From Megasphaera sp. (GTDB taxonomy: Bacteria; Bacillota; Negativicutes; Veillonellales; Megasphaeraceae): 50,932 bases of DNA. The stretch covers positions 1 to 50,932 of the forward strand of contig JALCNL010000005.1 of NCBI GenBank assembly GCA_022649055.1, read 5' to 3'. The notes under the pieces were generated by a model. It saw only the letters and a program-made list of their open reading frames with translations. It ran no database searches and was not told the origin of the DNA. The position numbers and the translations under genes were made by a program. Below, one piece after another: positions 43,701-50,932 of this stretch (its first letter is position 1; every line of letters begins with the position of its first letter).

Positions 43701-43810
43701 TTAGGATATTGCGCCACCGACAACCCCGCTGCTGATACAATTCCCAAAAGTACGATAATGATAGACACTACAATAGCAAAAATAGGTCGATTAATAAAAA
43801 ATTTAGCCAT
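40700..43810 (-). CDS. RND efflux pump inner-membrane transporter, HAE-1 family (copy 2)
   Basis: A proton-driven multidrug pump of the AcrB/MexB type, 1036 residues. Twelve membrane segments with two large periplasmic loops follow the MAKFFINRPIFAIVVS start. The proton-relay aspartates are in LVVDDAIVVIEA (about 405) and the lysine in LAAKNAILIVEFAK (about 935). The ISPPTISVSTKYQGA and YSSGQAM stretches are typical. The ATG is the last listed, with GGGAG about 14 bases ahead, slightly distant. It strongly resembles the upstream gene, which it follows by 49 bases containing a palindrome. Confidence 0.95.
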   Translation of the reverse strand: MAKFFINRPIFAIVVSIIIVLLGIVSAAGLSVAQYPNISPPTISVSTKYQGANAEVINDTVAQVIEEQVNGVDGMESMTSTSTDTGFYTLNVQFETGTNSDMDSVQTQNRVSEVKASLPDSVQSQGISTTKSSDDSALTFTLYSPNNTYDAKFLENYGTLYLLDDIKRIKGVGEVSAFGADYSMRVWLQPEKMAKLGVSTSEVVSAIESQNVQAPAGSLGKMPTETKQPFEYTVRVQGRLINAKEFGNIIITAKDTGAAIRLKDIAKVEMGSRDYIYDSKQNGHASAGFSIKLNSDANSLDTIGKIKALLTNAKDKFPADMDYAVTIDNTNFIYESILEVCRTFLEALVLVVLVVYLFLQSWRATLIPLLAVPVSLIGTFTAFTFLGFTINTLTLFAMVLAIGLVVDDAIVVIEAVERHIKEDHMSPREATVQAMQEVSGPVIAIAFVLASVFLPVAFFGGIMGVLYKQFALTIAVSMGLSAFVALSLTPALCALILKPDRESEKKSLLKRFFKSFNEHLRMITIRYGKEIQYLIPRAKRCMLFLAGILIVTGLLYQVVPSSLVPEEDQGYYMVGVTLPEGASLTRTIHAMDAISEKIQKQPGVTQVMTLAGTDLLTGSSKTNTGELFVALAPWSERTSPSLQVKSEIQDTLADASSFLEGNVTVFNPPALPGLGSVGGFSLMIEDRNGGTLTDLDKVATQFVEQAKKRKEIGAVSSNFSTSTPSYRFDVDRQKAEILGVSVDDIFSTLQVFLGADEVNDFTRFGRNYKVIVQAESPYRSNTDALRYLFVKSANGDMIPLNTLVTMKKVLAPAVITRFNGVQAAKISGTQAGGYSSGQAMEALSEVAKETLPDGYTYEWTGQSREEQQSAGRTPIVFGMALLFAFLCLAALYESWSVPFAVLLAIPSGVFGAFLFQYLTGQENSIYMQIGLIMLIGLAAKNAILIVEFAKVRVDQGMKLEQAAMEAAQLRLRPIIMTSLAFIIGCLPLMLASGAGAGARTSMGTAVVGGMLAATAIGIFLIPILFVVVENVVRRYK

Positions 43811-43831
43811 GTTGTCTTTTAGCTCTCCCTT

Positions 43832-43847
43832 TTACGTAACTACGTAA
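43832..43847. promoter_or_regulatory. 16-base palindrome between the two RND genes
   Basis: TTACGTA, a 2-base spacer, then TACGTAA. On the minus strand the site reads ACGTAGTTA, the same nine bases as in the direct repeats at the operon promoter (48248-48275). It could be an operator for an internal start, or a copy of the same binding site. Confidence 0.5.
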
Positions 43848-43859
43848 TAATGACAAATA

Positions 43860-46800
43860 TCATAATTTATGCCAAAAATGGAATTTTCCAGTTTTCTTTT
43901 CAATTGCCACAAACAGAGTAGGAATAAGAAAAATTCCGATTGCTGTTGCCGCAAGCATGCCGCCTACGACAGCCGTTCCCATAGAAGTACGTGCTCCCGC
44001 TCCTGCCCCGCTCGCAAACATTAAAGGCAAACAGCCAATAATAAATGTCAAAGAAGTCATAATAATAGGCCGCACTCGTAACTGTGCCGCTTCTACCGCA
44101 GCTTGGGATGCAACCATTCCCTGATCTACACGTATTTTAGCAAATTCTACAATGAGGATTGCATTTTTGGCAGCCAAACCGACAAGCATAATCAATCCAA
44201 TTTGCATGTATATGCTGTCCTCCAACCCCCGCAGATATTGAAAGAAAAAAGCTCCGAATATACCCGCCGGTATAGCTAATAAAACGGCAAAAGGAACACT
44301 CCAGCTCTCATATAAAGCAGCTAAACAAAGAAAGGCAAACAGGAATGCAAGCCCAAATAAAATAGGTGCTTTAGATGAAGACTTTTGCTCTTCCCGGCTT
44401 TGTCCAGCCCATTCATACGTATACCCTTCCGGCAGCGTCTGAGCTGCAACTTCTTCTAAGGCTTTCATTGCCTGCCCGGAACTGTATCCGGGTGCCTGGC
44501 TTCCATTGATTCGTGCTGCCTTTACTCCGTTGAAGCGACTGATTACGGATGGTGCATATACCTTCTTAGGTGTAATCAATGTATTGAGCGGCACCATATC
44601 ACCACTTGCATTTTTCACATGTAAATACTGTAAAGCACTCACATCTCCGCGAAACATGCCGTCCGCTTGGACAGCAACCTTATAGTTACGCCCAAACAGT
44701 GTGAAATCATTGACCTCATTGCCTCCCAGAAAAACTTGCAGCGTAGAGAATATATCGCTGATAGATACACCTAATACTTTGGCCTTATCTCTGTCTATGT
44801 TATATTCATATCCCGGAGTACTCGCTTTAAAGTTAGAGGAAATCCGGCCAATCTCCGGTCTTTTCTGAGCCGCTGCGATAAACTGCTGCGATACGGCATC
44901 TAAATTATTCAGTGTTCCGCCAGCCCGGTCTTCCAACATGAGTGAAAAACCGCCAACAGCACCCAATCCTGGCAAAGCTGGTGGATTGAGGGCCAGTAAG
45001 GTACCCTCTTGCAAATGTTTTCCGCTCATCATTGTTTTTCCTATCTCGGATTGGACACTCAAATCACTGTTTTTTCGTTCTTCCCATGGATGGAGCGAAA
45101 CAAACACCGCTCCGGCACTGGATTTATTACCTCCCCCCAATAAATCCATTCCTGTCAAAGACATAACTTGGGCGACTCCCGGTTGTTGTTGTATCATCTT
45201 TGAAACTTTTTCTACAGCTTCCTTCGTGCGTCCCAAACCGGAGGCTTCCGGTAAATTTATCGCAACAATATACCGTCCTTGATCCTCTTCCGGTATAAAG
45301 GTAGTCGGGACTAATTTATATAAAACTCCGCTGAAAATAACTAAAAATACCAGAAAGCAAATACTCAATTTAGTCTTCAACATAGATTGGCGCAGACATA
45401 CCCCATATTTTTCTATATATGCTGTAAGCTTACCATTAAATTTTTTAAAAAAGCGACCAAATACACTCTCTTCAGAAATCGGCTGATACGGCCGAAGAAG
45501 TTTTGCACATAAAGCAGGCGTCAAGGATAATGCGACTAATGCTGACAATGCCATAGAAATAACAATAGTCAAAGCAAACTGGCGATATAAAATTCCTGTC
45601 ATACCCTGGAAAAATGCAACCGGTAAAAACACCGAGGCCAACACACAAGCAATGGCCACAATAGGGCCAGATACCTCATTCATAGCCAAACAGGTAGCAT
45701 CATGGGGATTTAAACAATCATACCGCATATGATGCTCTACCGCTTCTATGACAACGATAGCATCATCCACTACTAACCCAATCGATAAAACCAGTGCAAA
45801 CAATGTCAGCGTATTGATATTAAATCGTAAGATAATAAATGCCGCAAATGTTCCAATAAGCGATACCGGTATAGCCAGCAACGGTATTAAAGTAGCCCGC
45901 CAATTCTGTAAAAACAGAAAAACGATCAATACAACTAACAATAACGCTTCCACAAAAGTCTTACTCACTTCCAACATGGATTCCCGAATAAATTTTGTAT
46001 TATCAACAGATACAATATAATCCATATCCGGCGGAAAATCTTTTTTTGCATTTTCCAAATACTTTTTTACCTCATTAATAGACTGCAGCGTATTTGCCTT
46101 GCTATTTAAGAGAATCGCAAAGCCAGCACTTTCATTGCCATTCTGTTCGGTAATATTAGTATAGTTTTCACTCCCCATTTCAATTTTTGCAATATCTTTT
46201 AAATAAACGATGGAACCATCTGCTTTTGCCAAAACAATTAATTTACCAAATTGAGCCGCATCAGACAACCGTCCCTTTATACGCGTCGTAAATTGAAGTG
46301 CCTGTTTGTCATCCGTCGGTCGGGTTCCTAAAGCACCTATCGGTGCCTCTAAATTTTGTTTTTTTATAGCCAATACTACGTCACTAGTAGATACTCCTAA
46401 TTTTGCCATTTTATCCGGTTGGAGCCATACACGTATACTATAATCAGCACCAAAAGCATTGACATCGCCAATTCCATCAATCCGTTTCAATCCATCAACT
46501 AAATATAGACTGCCGTAATTTTTCAAAAATTTTGCATCATAGGTATGATTCGGAGAATATAATTGAAAAACAAAGGCCATGTCCTCTGATGAATTTCTGC
46601 TGGCAATACCCTTTTCCTGTACTGTGGTAGGCAAAGAAGGATTTGCCGACGATACTCGATCTTGGACTTGTACCGCTGCCACATTGGGATCTTTGCCCGC
46701 TTCAAATTGGATCCGCAGTTTATACGACCCGTCATCAGCTACCGTTCCCGTCATATTATCCATTCCGTCAACACCATTTACCTCTTGTTCTATTACCTGT

Positions 46801-46985
46801 GCCACAGAATCATTGACAACCTCAGCATTAGCACCCTGATAAGATGTGCTAATGGAAACAGTCGGTGGTGTTATTTTAGGATATTGCGCAATAGACAAAT
46901 TCAAAATAGATACGATTCCCAAAAGGACAATAATAACGGACAGTACAATAGCAAAAACAGGACGTTCAATAAAAAATTTAGCCAT
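43860..46985 (-). CDS. RND efflux pump inner-membrane transporter, HAE-1 family (copy 1)
   Basis: The first RND gene of the operon, 1041 residues. The start MAKFFIERPVFAIVLS is near-identical to that of copy 2. It keeps the DD pair in LVVDDAIVVIEA, LAAKNAILIVEFAK and GGMLAATAIGIFLIPTLFVA. GAGG lies 9 bases before the ATG. The gap to the membrane-fusion gene is 19 bases with an inverted repeat around TTTACGTATTA. Two different RND proteins with one adaptor recall MdtB/MdtC hetero-oligomers, though both copies look catalytically complete. Confidence 0.95.
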   Translation of the reverse strand: MAKFFIERPVFAIVLSVIIVLLGIVSILNLSIAQYPKITPPTVSISTSYQGANAEVVNDSVAQVIEQEVNGVDGMDNMTGTVADDGSYKLRIQFEAGKDPNVAAVQVQDRVSSANPSLPTTVQEKGIASRNSSEDMAFVFQLYSPNHTYDAKFLKNYGSLYLVDGLKRIDGIGDVNAFGADYSIRVWLQPDKMAKLGVSTSDVVLAIKKQNLEAPIGALGTRPTDDKQALQFTTRIKGRLSDAAQFGKLIVLAKADGSIVYLKDIAKIEMGSENYTNITEQNGNESAGFAILLNSKANTLQSINEVKKYLENAKKDFPPDMDYIVSVDNTKFIRESMLEVSKTFVEALLLVVLIVFLFLQNWRATLIPLLAIPVSLIGTFAAFIILRFNINTLTLFALVLSIGLVVDDAIVVIEAVEHHMRYDCLNPHDATCLAMNEVSGPIVAIACVLASVFLPVAFFQGMTGILYRQFALTIVISMALSALVALSLTPALCAKLLRPYQPISEESVFGRFFKKFNGKLTAYIEKYGVCLRQSMLKTKLSICFLVFLVIFSGVLYKLVPTTFIPEEDQGRYIVAINLPEASGLGRTKEAVEKVSKMIQQQPGVAQVMSLTGMDLLGGGNKSSAGAVFVSLHPWEERKNSDLSVQSEIGKTMMSGKHLQEGTLLALNPPALPGLGAVGGFSLMLEDRAGGTLNNLDAVSQQFIAAAQKRPEIGRISSNFKASTPGYEYNIDRDKAKVLGVSISDIFSTLQVFLGGNEVNDFTLFGRNYKVAVQADGMFRGDVSALQYLHVKNASGDMVPLNTLITPKKVYAPSVISRFNGVKAARINGSQAPGYSSGQAMKALEEVAAQTLPEGYTYEWAGQSREEQKSSSKAPILFGLAFLFAFLCLAALYESWSVPFAVLLAIPAGIFGAFFFQYLRGLEDSIYMQIGLIMLVGLAAKNAILIVEFAKIRVDQGMVASQAAVEAAQLRVRPIIMTSLTFIIGCLPLMFASGAGAGARTSMGTAVVGGMLAATAIGIFLIPTLFVAIEKKTGKFHFWHKL

Positions 46986-47004
46986 CTTTACGCCTCACTT
47001 CGGT

Positions 47005-48165
47005 TTACGTATTACTGAAGTCATCTGCAGCAACAAATGTAGGTTCTACCAAACTGCCATCCTTAATTTTATCCACACCATCCACGACAACCGATTCTCC
47101 CGCTTTTACTCCATCATCAATAATAACCATATTACCCACTTTAGGCCCTAATTTTACTTTTCTCGTTTCAATTGTATTATCTGTCTTAATAATATATATA
47201 AAAGAGCTATCCAGTAAATCTTTTACCGATTGCTGAGGCACTAATACGGCATTCTGGCGTATCTCTCCTGTTGCAATGATTTTAGCAAACATCCCTGGTA
47301 CCAAGAAGTGCTGTGGATTATCAAATACAGCTTTTATCGTCAATGTCCCCGTATCGCTGCCGATTCCTTTATCAATTGCATCAATTTTCCCACGCAGTGG
47401 ATATTCGCTGCCATTACTTAAAATTAACTTTAAATTACTTTTAAAATCTTCCGGCAAGGAAGCCTGACCATTTTGCGCTAAGGTAATATATTCATTTTCG
47501 CTGATGGTATACTGTACCCATATCGGATCCAAAGAAGATACGGTCGCCAACGTCGATGACCCAGCTGAAACATATTGTCCTACGCTTAAATCATTCACAT
47601 CAATCCGACCATCTACGGGAGATAAAATCAACGTATCTTGTTCATCTTCCATTGCTTCATTAAGCGACGCTTGATCCGAATCTACCGTAGCCTGATCTTC
47701 TTCCGCTTGCGCTTCATACGAATCTACCGTTTGCTGTGCTATTCCTTGAACTTGCGCTAACATCTTATACCGCTCTAAATCTCTCTGCGTACTCCGTAAA
47801 GCTGCGGTATCTTTTGACAGAGTTCCCCGAGCGGCATTAATTTTAGATTGATATTGCTTATCGTCAATTTGAAAAAGAGGCTGTCCCTTATAAACAACAT
47901 CCCCGCCTTTAACCATCTTATTTATGATATTTCCCGATATTTTAGACATAATGGAGATTTCATTTTTAGACGCTACTTTTCCTACAAATTCATAAGTCAC
48001 CGGAGTGTCCTTCGCCTCTACCTTCATGGCTTTCACTTCTACTGCCTGCGGCTCTTTAGGTATGTAAGAATGAAACAGTATCCCTGACTTAGCTATTCCT
48101 ATGCCGACTGCCATAATAAATATCATAATTCCAAAACATACTTTTCTGGATGGCTTTTTTAACAT
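47005..48165 (-). CDS. RND efflux periplasmic adaptor (membrane-fusion protein, AcrA-like)
   Basis: Links the inner-membrane pump with an outer-membrane channel. The 386 residues have one N-terminal hydrophobic segment (about 11-28) with no lipobox cysteine. A lipoyl domain with GQPLFQIDDKQY (about 90-101) is split by a helical hairpin of about 100-175 (rich in Q/D/A). A beta-barrel (LILSPVDGRIDVNDLSVGQYV) and the C-terminal RQNAVLVPQQSV domain follow. GGGGGA precedes the ATG. No TolC-type gene is seen in the window. Confidence 0.92.
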   Translation of the reverse strand: MLKKPSRKVCFGIMIFIMAVGIGIAKSGILFHSYIPKEPQAVEVKAMKVEAKDTPVTYEFVGKVASKNEISIMSKISGNIINKMVKGGDVVYKGQPLFQIDDKQYQSKINAARGTLSKDTAALRSTQRDLERYKMLAQVQGIAQQTVDSYEAQAEEDQATVDSDQASLNEAMEDEQDTLILSPVDGRIDVNDLSVGQYVSAGSSTLATVSSLDPIWVQYTISENEYITLAQNGQASLPEDFKSNLKLILSNGSEYPLRGKIDAIDKGIGSDTGTLTIKAVFDNPQHFLVPGMFAKIIATGEIRQNAVLVPQQSVKDLLDSSFIYIIKTDNTIETRKVKLGPKVGNMVIIDDGVKAGESVVVDGVDKIKDGSLVEPTFVAADDFSNT

Positions 48166-48241
48166 AATATTCCCCCTGTATGTGATGTATTCATCACAGC
48201 ATTATGTATAAATATATAACGATTTGCTTACATCTGCTGTT

Positions 48242-48275
48242 ATTATACGTAGTTAATATATCCGTAGTCAATATA
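48242..48275 (-). promoter_or_regulatory. Promoter of the efflux operon with a 15-bp-spaced direct repeat
   Basis: On the minus strand a TTGACT (48266-48271) and TATAAT (48242-48247) stand 18 bases apart. The spacer is filled with two near-identical repeats of CGTAGTTAATATA (48248-48260 and 48263-48275, one mismatch). A repressor or activator bound to them would cover the promoter. A second pair, GTTACGTTATT and GTTACGCTATT, lies next to it at 48286-48307. Confidence 0.65.
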
Positions 48276-48285
48276 CTGCAATTAT

Positions 48286-48307
48286 GTTACGTTATTGTTA
48301 CGCTATT
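48286..48307. repeat. Tandem 11-bp direct repeat upstream of the efflux promoter
   Basis: GTTACGTTATT and GTTACGCTATT follow each other directly, differing at one base. An adjacent small inverted repeat TCACA-TTTT-TGTGA lies at about 48310-48323. These may be further regulator contacts upstream of the promoter. Confidence 0.45.
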
Positions 48308-48332
48308 ATCACATTTTTGTGACAATAGCTAT

Positions 48333-48379
48333 AAAAAAAGAAGAACTCGGCAATAACGTTCCCGAGTTCTTCTTTTTTT
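48333..48379. terminator. Rho-independent terminator after fixX
   Basis: A perfect 18-bp stem (48333-48350 with 48362-48379) around an 11-base loop ends in a T run on each strand, so it is bidirectional. It closes the minus-strand fixC-fixX unit about 40 bases after the fixX stop and insulates the efflux promoter. Confidence 0.92.
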
Positions 48380-48418
48380 ATTTTGACACACAGTCCCATC
48401 ACATCTACTGAAATTTTT

Positions 48419-48703
48419 TTATCCCTGATGAAATTCTACGCCATATCCAGATTCCGGATATTCCCAGCTTTTAATAACTTTTCCATGCGACAATACACGA
48501 CAAGTCCCACATTCCAAACACCCTTCGTGACTGAAAACAAGTTTCCCGTTTTCGTATTTGTATAATTCAGCCGGACAAGCTTTTACAATACGCATAATTT
48601 CTTTTTCATCAGTAAAATCCTCATTAATGATGATATGGGATTTTTCCTCATTTGTAGTAAATTTGAGAGTCCCCAATTTATCATCAATGCTCATTTTTGC
48701 CAT
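48419..48703 (-). CDS. fixX: FixX-like ferredoxin
   Basis: A small iron-sulfur protein that accepts electrons from FixC, about 94 residues. The start at 48703 (MAKMSID...) follows the fixC stop codon by one base and has GGAGG within fixC's end. The cluster cysteines are in IVKACPAELY and in EGCLECGTCRVL, which fit one 4Fe-4S centre. It also shows the fold's usual N-terminal beta stretches. In nitrogen fixers FixX works with FixABC, but the same pair occurs in non-fixing anaerobes. Confidence 0.92.
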   Translation of the reverse strand: MAKMSIDDKLGTLKFTTNEEKSHIIINEDFTDEKEIMRIVKACPAELYKYENGKLVFSHEGCLECGTCRVLSHGKVIKSWEYPESGYGVEFHQG

Positions 48704-48704
48704 A

Positions 48705-49997
48705 TTAGAACGCCTCCAATGCTTTAGAACCAAGATCAACCAAACCTGCTAACCCGCCATTTTTAGCCAGAACCATCATAGCAATCATCGGAATCGCCAT
48801 CGGTGTTCTGCCATCAACAGTAAGCAGTTCAGATGCAAATTCATCTGCCATTTTAGGAATATCATTAAATACCGCATGACATTCAAGCAAACTTGGGAAG
48901 TTCTGGTACATCTTCAATTCTTTCAGTACAAAGCTATCTTCAAGCAAGGTTTTGTAATAAGCAAGTCCACCGGCAGAAAAATCTTCTTTTGCTTTTGCCT
49001 TGATAACGGCTTCAGCCGCCAATCGGCCGGATTCAATAGCAAAATCCATACCACGGACAGTGTAACCAAGGTTGATAACAAAAGCAGCTGCGTCTCCAAC
49101 TACAAGAACGCCGTCTTTAACCAATTCCGGCACCATCTTATATCCGCCTTCCGTTACCAAATGCGCAGAATATTCTTGCAATTTGCCGCCAGCAATCAAG
49201 GGCTTGATTACAGGATGATTCTTAACACGTTCTACCATATCTGGCACACTAGTATCAACTCGTCCGATATCACTTATAGTTGTTACTATTCCAAGAGAAA
49301 TGCTATCTGTATTGGTATATAAGAAAGCACCGCCAAGGTTGCCGCAAGTTGGATCACCCGCCATCATCATAGCGGTCCCTTCTCCGTCAGAAACTCCGAA
49401 TCGTTCATTAATCACCTGTGGATCCAAAGCGATAACTTCCTTAACACCCACCGCCACTTGCGTCGGATCAAGTTCTTCTTTCATTCCCAATTTCTGAGCC
49501 AGAAGAGAGTTAACCCCATCAGCTAAAATAACCACATCACCAAATACTTCTTCCCCACCACAGGAAATACCAACGGCTTGTCCATCCTTTACAAGGATAT
49601 CATCTACAAGAAGCCCCGTAGCAACCATAGCACCAGCTTCTTCAGCCTTATCGGCCAACCATTTATCAAATTTGGCACGAAGTACAGAATAGGAGGCACA
49701 AGGTTGTGCTCCTAATTTTCCTGAACTGTATTCAATCGTCATAGCTGTTTCTTCCGTCATTAGAGCAATGCGTTCTTTGACGATTTTACGTTCTATAGGA
49801 GCTTCTTCTGCAAAATTCGGAATCAGCTTTTCTAAGCTATGACCATAAAGGCGGCCGCCGCTGGAATTCTTAGCGCCGCAAAATTTGCCACGCTCTACAA
49901 CCATAACATCCAGACCCGCCTGGGCCATTGCATAGGCCGCAGATAATCCTGCCAAGCCGCCACCTACGACAATGGCATCAAACTTTTCTTCACTCAT
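48705..49997 (-). CDS. fixC: FixC-like electron transfer flavoprotein-quinone oxidoreductase
   Basis: An FAD enzyme passing electrons from a flavoprotein to quinone, about 430 residues. The start at 49997 has AAGGAGG eight bases before it; a longer frame to 50036 lacks one. The N-terminal Rossmann motif is VVGGGLAGLSAAYAMAQAG (about 9-27), and GDAAAFVINLGYTVRGMDFAI (about 295-315) is the FAD-binding end. A C-terminal stretch supplies membrane contact. FixA and FixB genes are not in the window. Confidence 0.93.
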   Translation of the reverse strand: MSEEKFDAIVVGGGLAGLSAAYAMAQAGLDVMVVERGKFCGAKNSSGGRLYGHSLEKLIPNFAEEAPIERKIVKERIALMTEETAMTIEYSSGKLGAQPCASYSVLRAKFDKWLADKAEEAGAMVATGLLVDDILVKDGQAVGISCGGEEVFGDVVILADGVNSLLAQKLGMKEELDPTQVAVGVKEVIALDPQVINERFGVSDGEGTAMMMAGDPTCGNLGGAFLYTNTDSISLGIVTTISDIGRVDTSVPDMVERVKNHPVIKPLIAGGKLQEYSAHLVTEGGYKMVPELVKDGVLVVGDAAAFVINLGYTVRGMDFAIESGRLAAEAVIKAKAKEDFSAGGLAYYKTLLEDSFVLKELKMYQNFPSLLECHAVFNDIPKMADEFASELLTVDGRTPMAIPMIAMMVLAKNGGLAGLVDLGSKALEAF

Positions 49998-50112
49998 AGT
50001 CTTATCCTCCTTGATTTTACGATTAATATCAATCAACCGTTGACATTATAAATCCGCAGTATAATCAGGTTTCTTTTTATCTCTACAGCGTATATACGTT
50101 CTTACATAGTTA

Positions 50113-50826
50113 CTACATCATTTTTACAGCATACGGTTTTTGTCCCCAGTGCAATACGCAGGCTCCGAACAAACGGCTTTTATACCCCACCTCCGTCAGC
50201 CCTACATTACAAAACAATGCCAAAAGCTGATTCCTGCGCAAAAAATTACGTGTCGACTGCCACAGCCATTGATACTCTTTATGATGATCAAACCCTCCTC
50301 CTAAAACAGGCATGATCATGCGAAAATATATCTCATAAAAAGGCCGGACCCACGGAGAATCAGGAACAAAAGAATCTAAACAATATACCCACCCACCGGG
50401 GCAAACAACCCGTCTCATTTCCTGCAGCACCCGTTCATAATCAGACGTATTTCTAAGACCAAAAGAAATACAAGCAGCTGAAAAACTATCATCAGCAAAA
50501 GGAAGTTTCATTGCATCCCCCTCCTGCCAGACAAGGTTAGTTAACATCCGGCCTTTTTCCTGTGCTATTGCCAGCATCGACGGAGAAAAATCCAACCCTG
50601 TAATCTGCAAATCCTGCCGCTTTGCTGCCAAAGCAATCGCAATATCACCGGTACCGCTGCATACATCCAGCACCGCTCCTGTTGCACTTTTTGAAACCGC
50701 ATCAACCAGAAGTTTTTTCCAGCTCTTTTCCAATCCCAAACTAATACGGTAATTTCCACGGTCATAAGAATGAGAAATATGCTGAAACACCTGAAACACC
50801 CGATTTCGTTTTGATACCTCAGCCAT
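50113..50826 (-). CDS. ubiE: UbiE/MenG demethylmenaquinone methyltransferase
   Basis: Adds a methyl group to the quinone ring in the last step of menaquinone synthesis. The 237 residues show VLDVCSGTGDIAIAL (motif I, about 52-66), LDFSPSML, the characteristic ISFGLRNTSDY (about 120-130) and MRRVVCPGGW. The N-terminal FQHISHSYDRGNYRISLG and late WLWQSTRNF segments are family-typical. Its first bases overlap the stop of the upstream gene, so a cotranscribed quinone pathway gene probably precedes it. Confidence 0.93.
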   Translation of the reverse strand: MAEVSKRNRVFQVFQHISHSYDRGNYRISLGLEKSWKKLLVDAVSKSATGAVLDVCSGTGDIAIALAAKRQDLQITGLDFSPSMLAIAQEKGRMLTNLVWQEGDAMKLPFADDSFSAACISFGLRNTSDYERVLQEMRRVVCPGGWVYCLDSFVPDSPWVRPFYEIYFRMIMPVLGGGFDHHKEYQWLWQSTRNFLRRNQLLALFCNVGLTEVGYKSRLFGACVLHWGQKPYAVKMM

Positions 50827-50932
50827 AAATACTCGCTCCCATCAATACGCAAAAGGCCAGCGTAACAATATAAGCACCGTTACCGAATATATTGGCTCGA
50901 AGAATTCCTTTCATCTGTACAATACGCTGTCC
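50819..50932 (-). CDS. C-terminal end of a membrane protein (partial), possibly UbiA-type
   Basis: The frame from the right edge ends at a TGA at 50819-50821, overlapping the ubiE start by 8 bases. The 37 visible residues have QMKGILRANIFGNGAYIVTL followed by a hydrophobic segment ending in GASIYG. Such a tail would fit a UbiA-type prenyltransferase, which would suit the menaquinone context. The evidence is too short to be sure. Confidence 0.4.
   Translation of the reverse strand, partial: GQRIVQMKGILRANIFGNGAYIVTLAFCVLMGASIYG

Noticed and set aside
1-50932. tRNA or rRNA genes, CRISPR arrays, phage genes or toxin-antitoxin pairs
   Set aside because: None were recognised on either strand; no regularly spaced repeats, cloverleaf-like segments or phage structural proteins were seen.

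Overview
The window looks like chromosomal DNA of a diderm Firmicute of the Negativicutes (Veillonellaceae-like, perhaps close to Megasphaera or Dialister). The base composition is low-GC, the Shine-Dalgarno sites are strong with some GTG and TTG starts, and there is a Firmicute-type core (ribonuclease J, GdpP, a YybS-type protein next to rplI, a LonC-type protease and dnaB). The same DNA encodes outer-membrane-type machinery: RND efflux pumps with a membrane-fusion protein, and a secretin. The genus is an inference; no rRNA gene is present.

Layout. 1-1.5 kb: left-edge fragment of an IS256-type element, a long perfect hairpin and a decayed DNA-3-methyladenine glycosylase gene (tag). 1.5-7.9 kb (minus): an ABC-F ATPase, a short secretin with a GspC/PilP-like partner, galE and pgi. 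8.1-11.3 kb (minus): a polar amino-acid ABC transporter with two paralogous binding lipoproteins. 12-15.2 kb: a GntR/FCD regulator overlapping a QueG-type reductase (plus), converging on sppA and a Yip1-like membrane protein (minus). 15.2-16.3 kb: a decayed MocR-type regulator gene. 16.4-26.4 kb (minus): a DapA-family lyase, then dnaB, lonC, rplI, gdpP, a YybS-like protein and rnjA. 26.4-29 kb (minus): an exported protein of unknown function, thiD, sixA and an ArsR/SmtB metal sensor. 29.3-32.6 kb: a nitroreductase, an EAL protein with a ruined GGDEF domain, and a methyltransferase. 32.7-37.6 kb (plus): a five-gene nickel/peptide-type ABC importer, divergent from the methyltransferase. 37.7-40.7 kb: zinc uptake, znuC-znuB-zur (minus) divergent from znuA (plus), with a candidate Zur operator between. 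40.7-48.2 kb (minus): one membrane-fusion protein followed by two tandem RND pumps. 48.4-50.9 kb (minus): the end of a membrane-protein gene, ubiE/menG, fixC and fixX.

How the genes fit together. Two regions deal with metals: the znu/zur locus and the nik-like importer. A SmtB-type sensor with two potential metal sites lies nearby. The efflux operon has its own promoter, and repeats in it suggest dedicated control. FixCX next to ubiE/menG suggests electron flow into a menaquinone pool. The yybS-gdpP-rplI-lonC-dnaB run is a housekeeping block. No phage, CRISPR array, tRNA, rRNA or obvious defence island was seen. The least explained parts are the secretin pair away from other secretion genes, the methyltransferase/importer pairing, the operator-like repeats of the efflux operon, and the long perfect hairpins.
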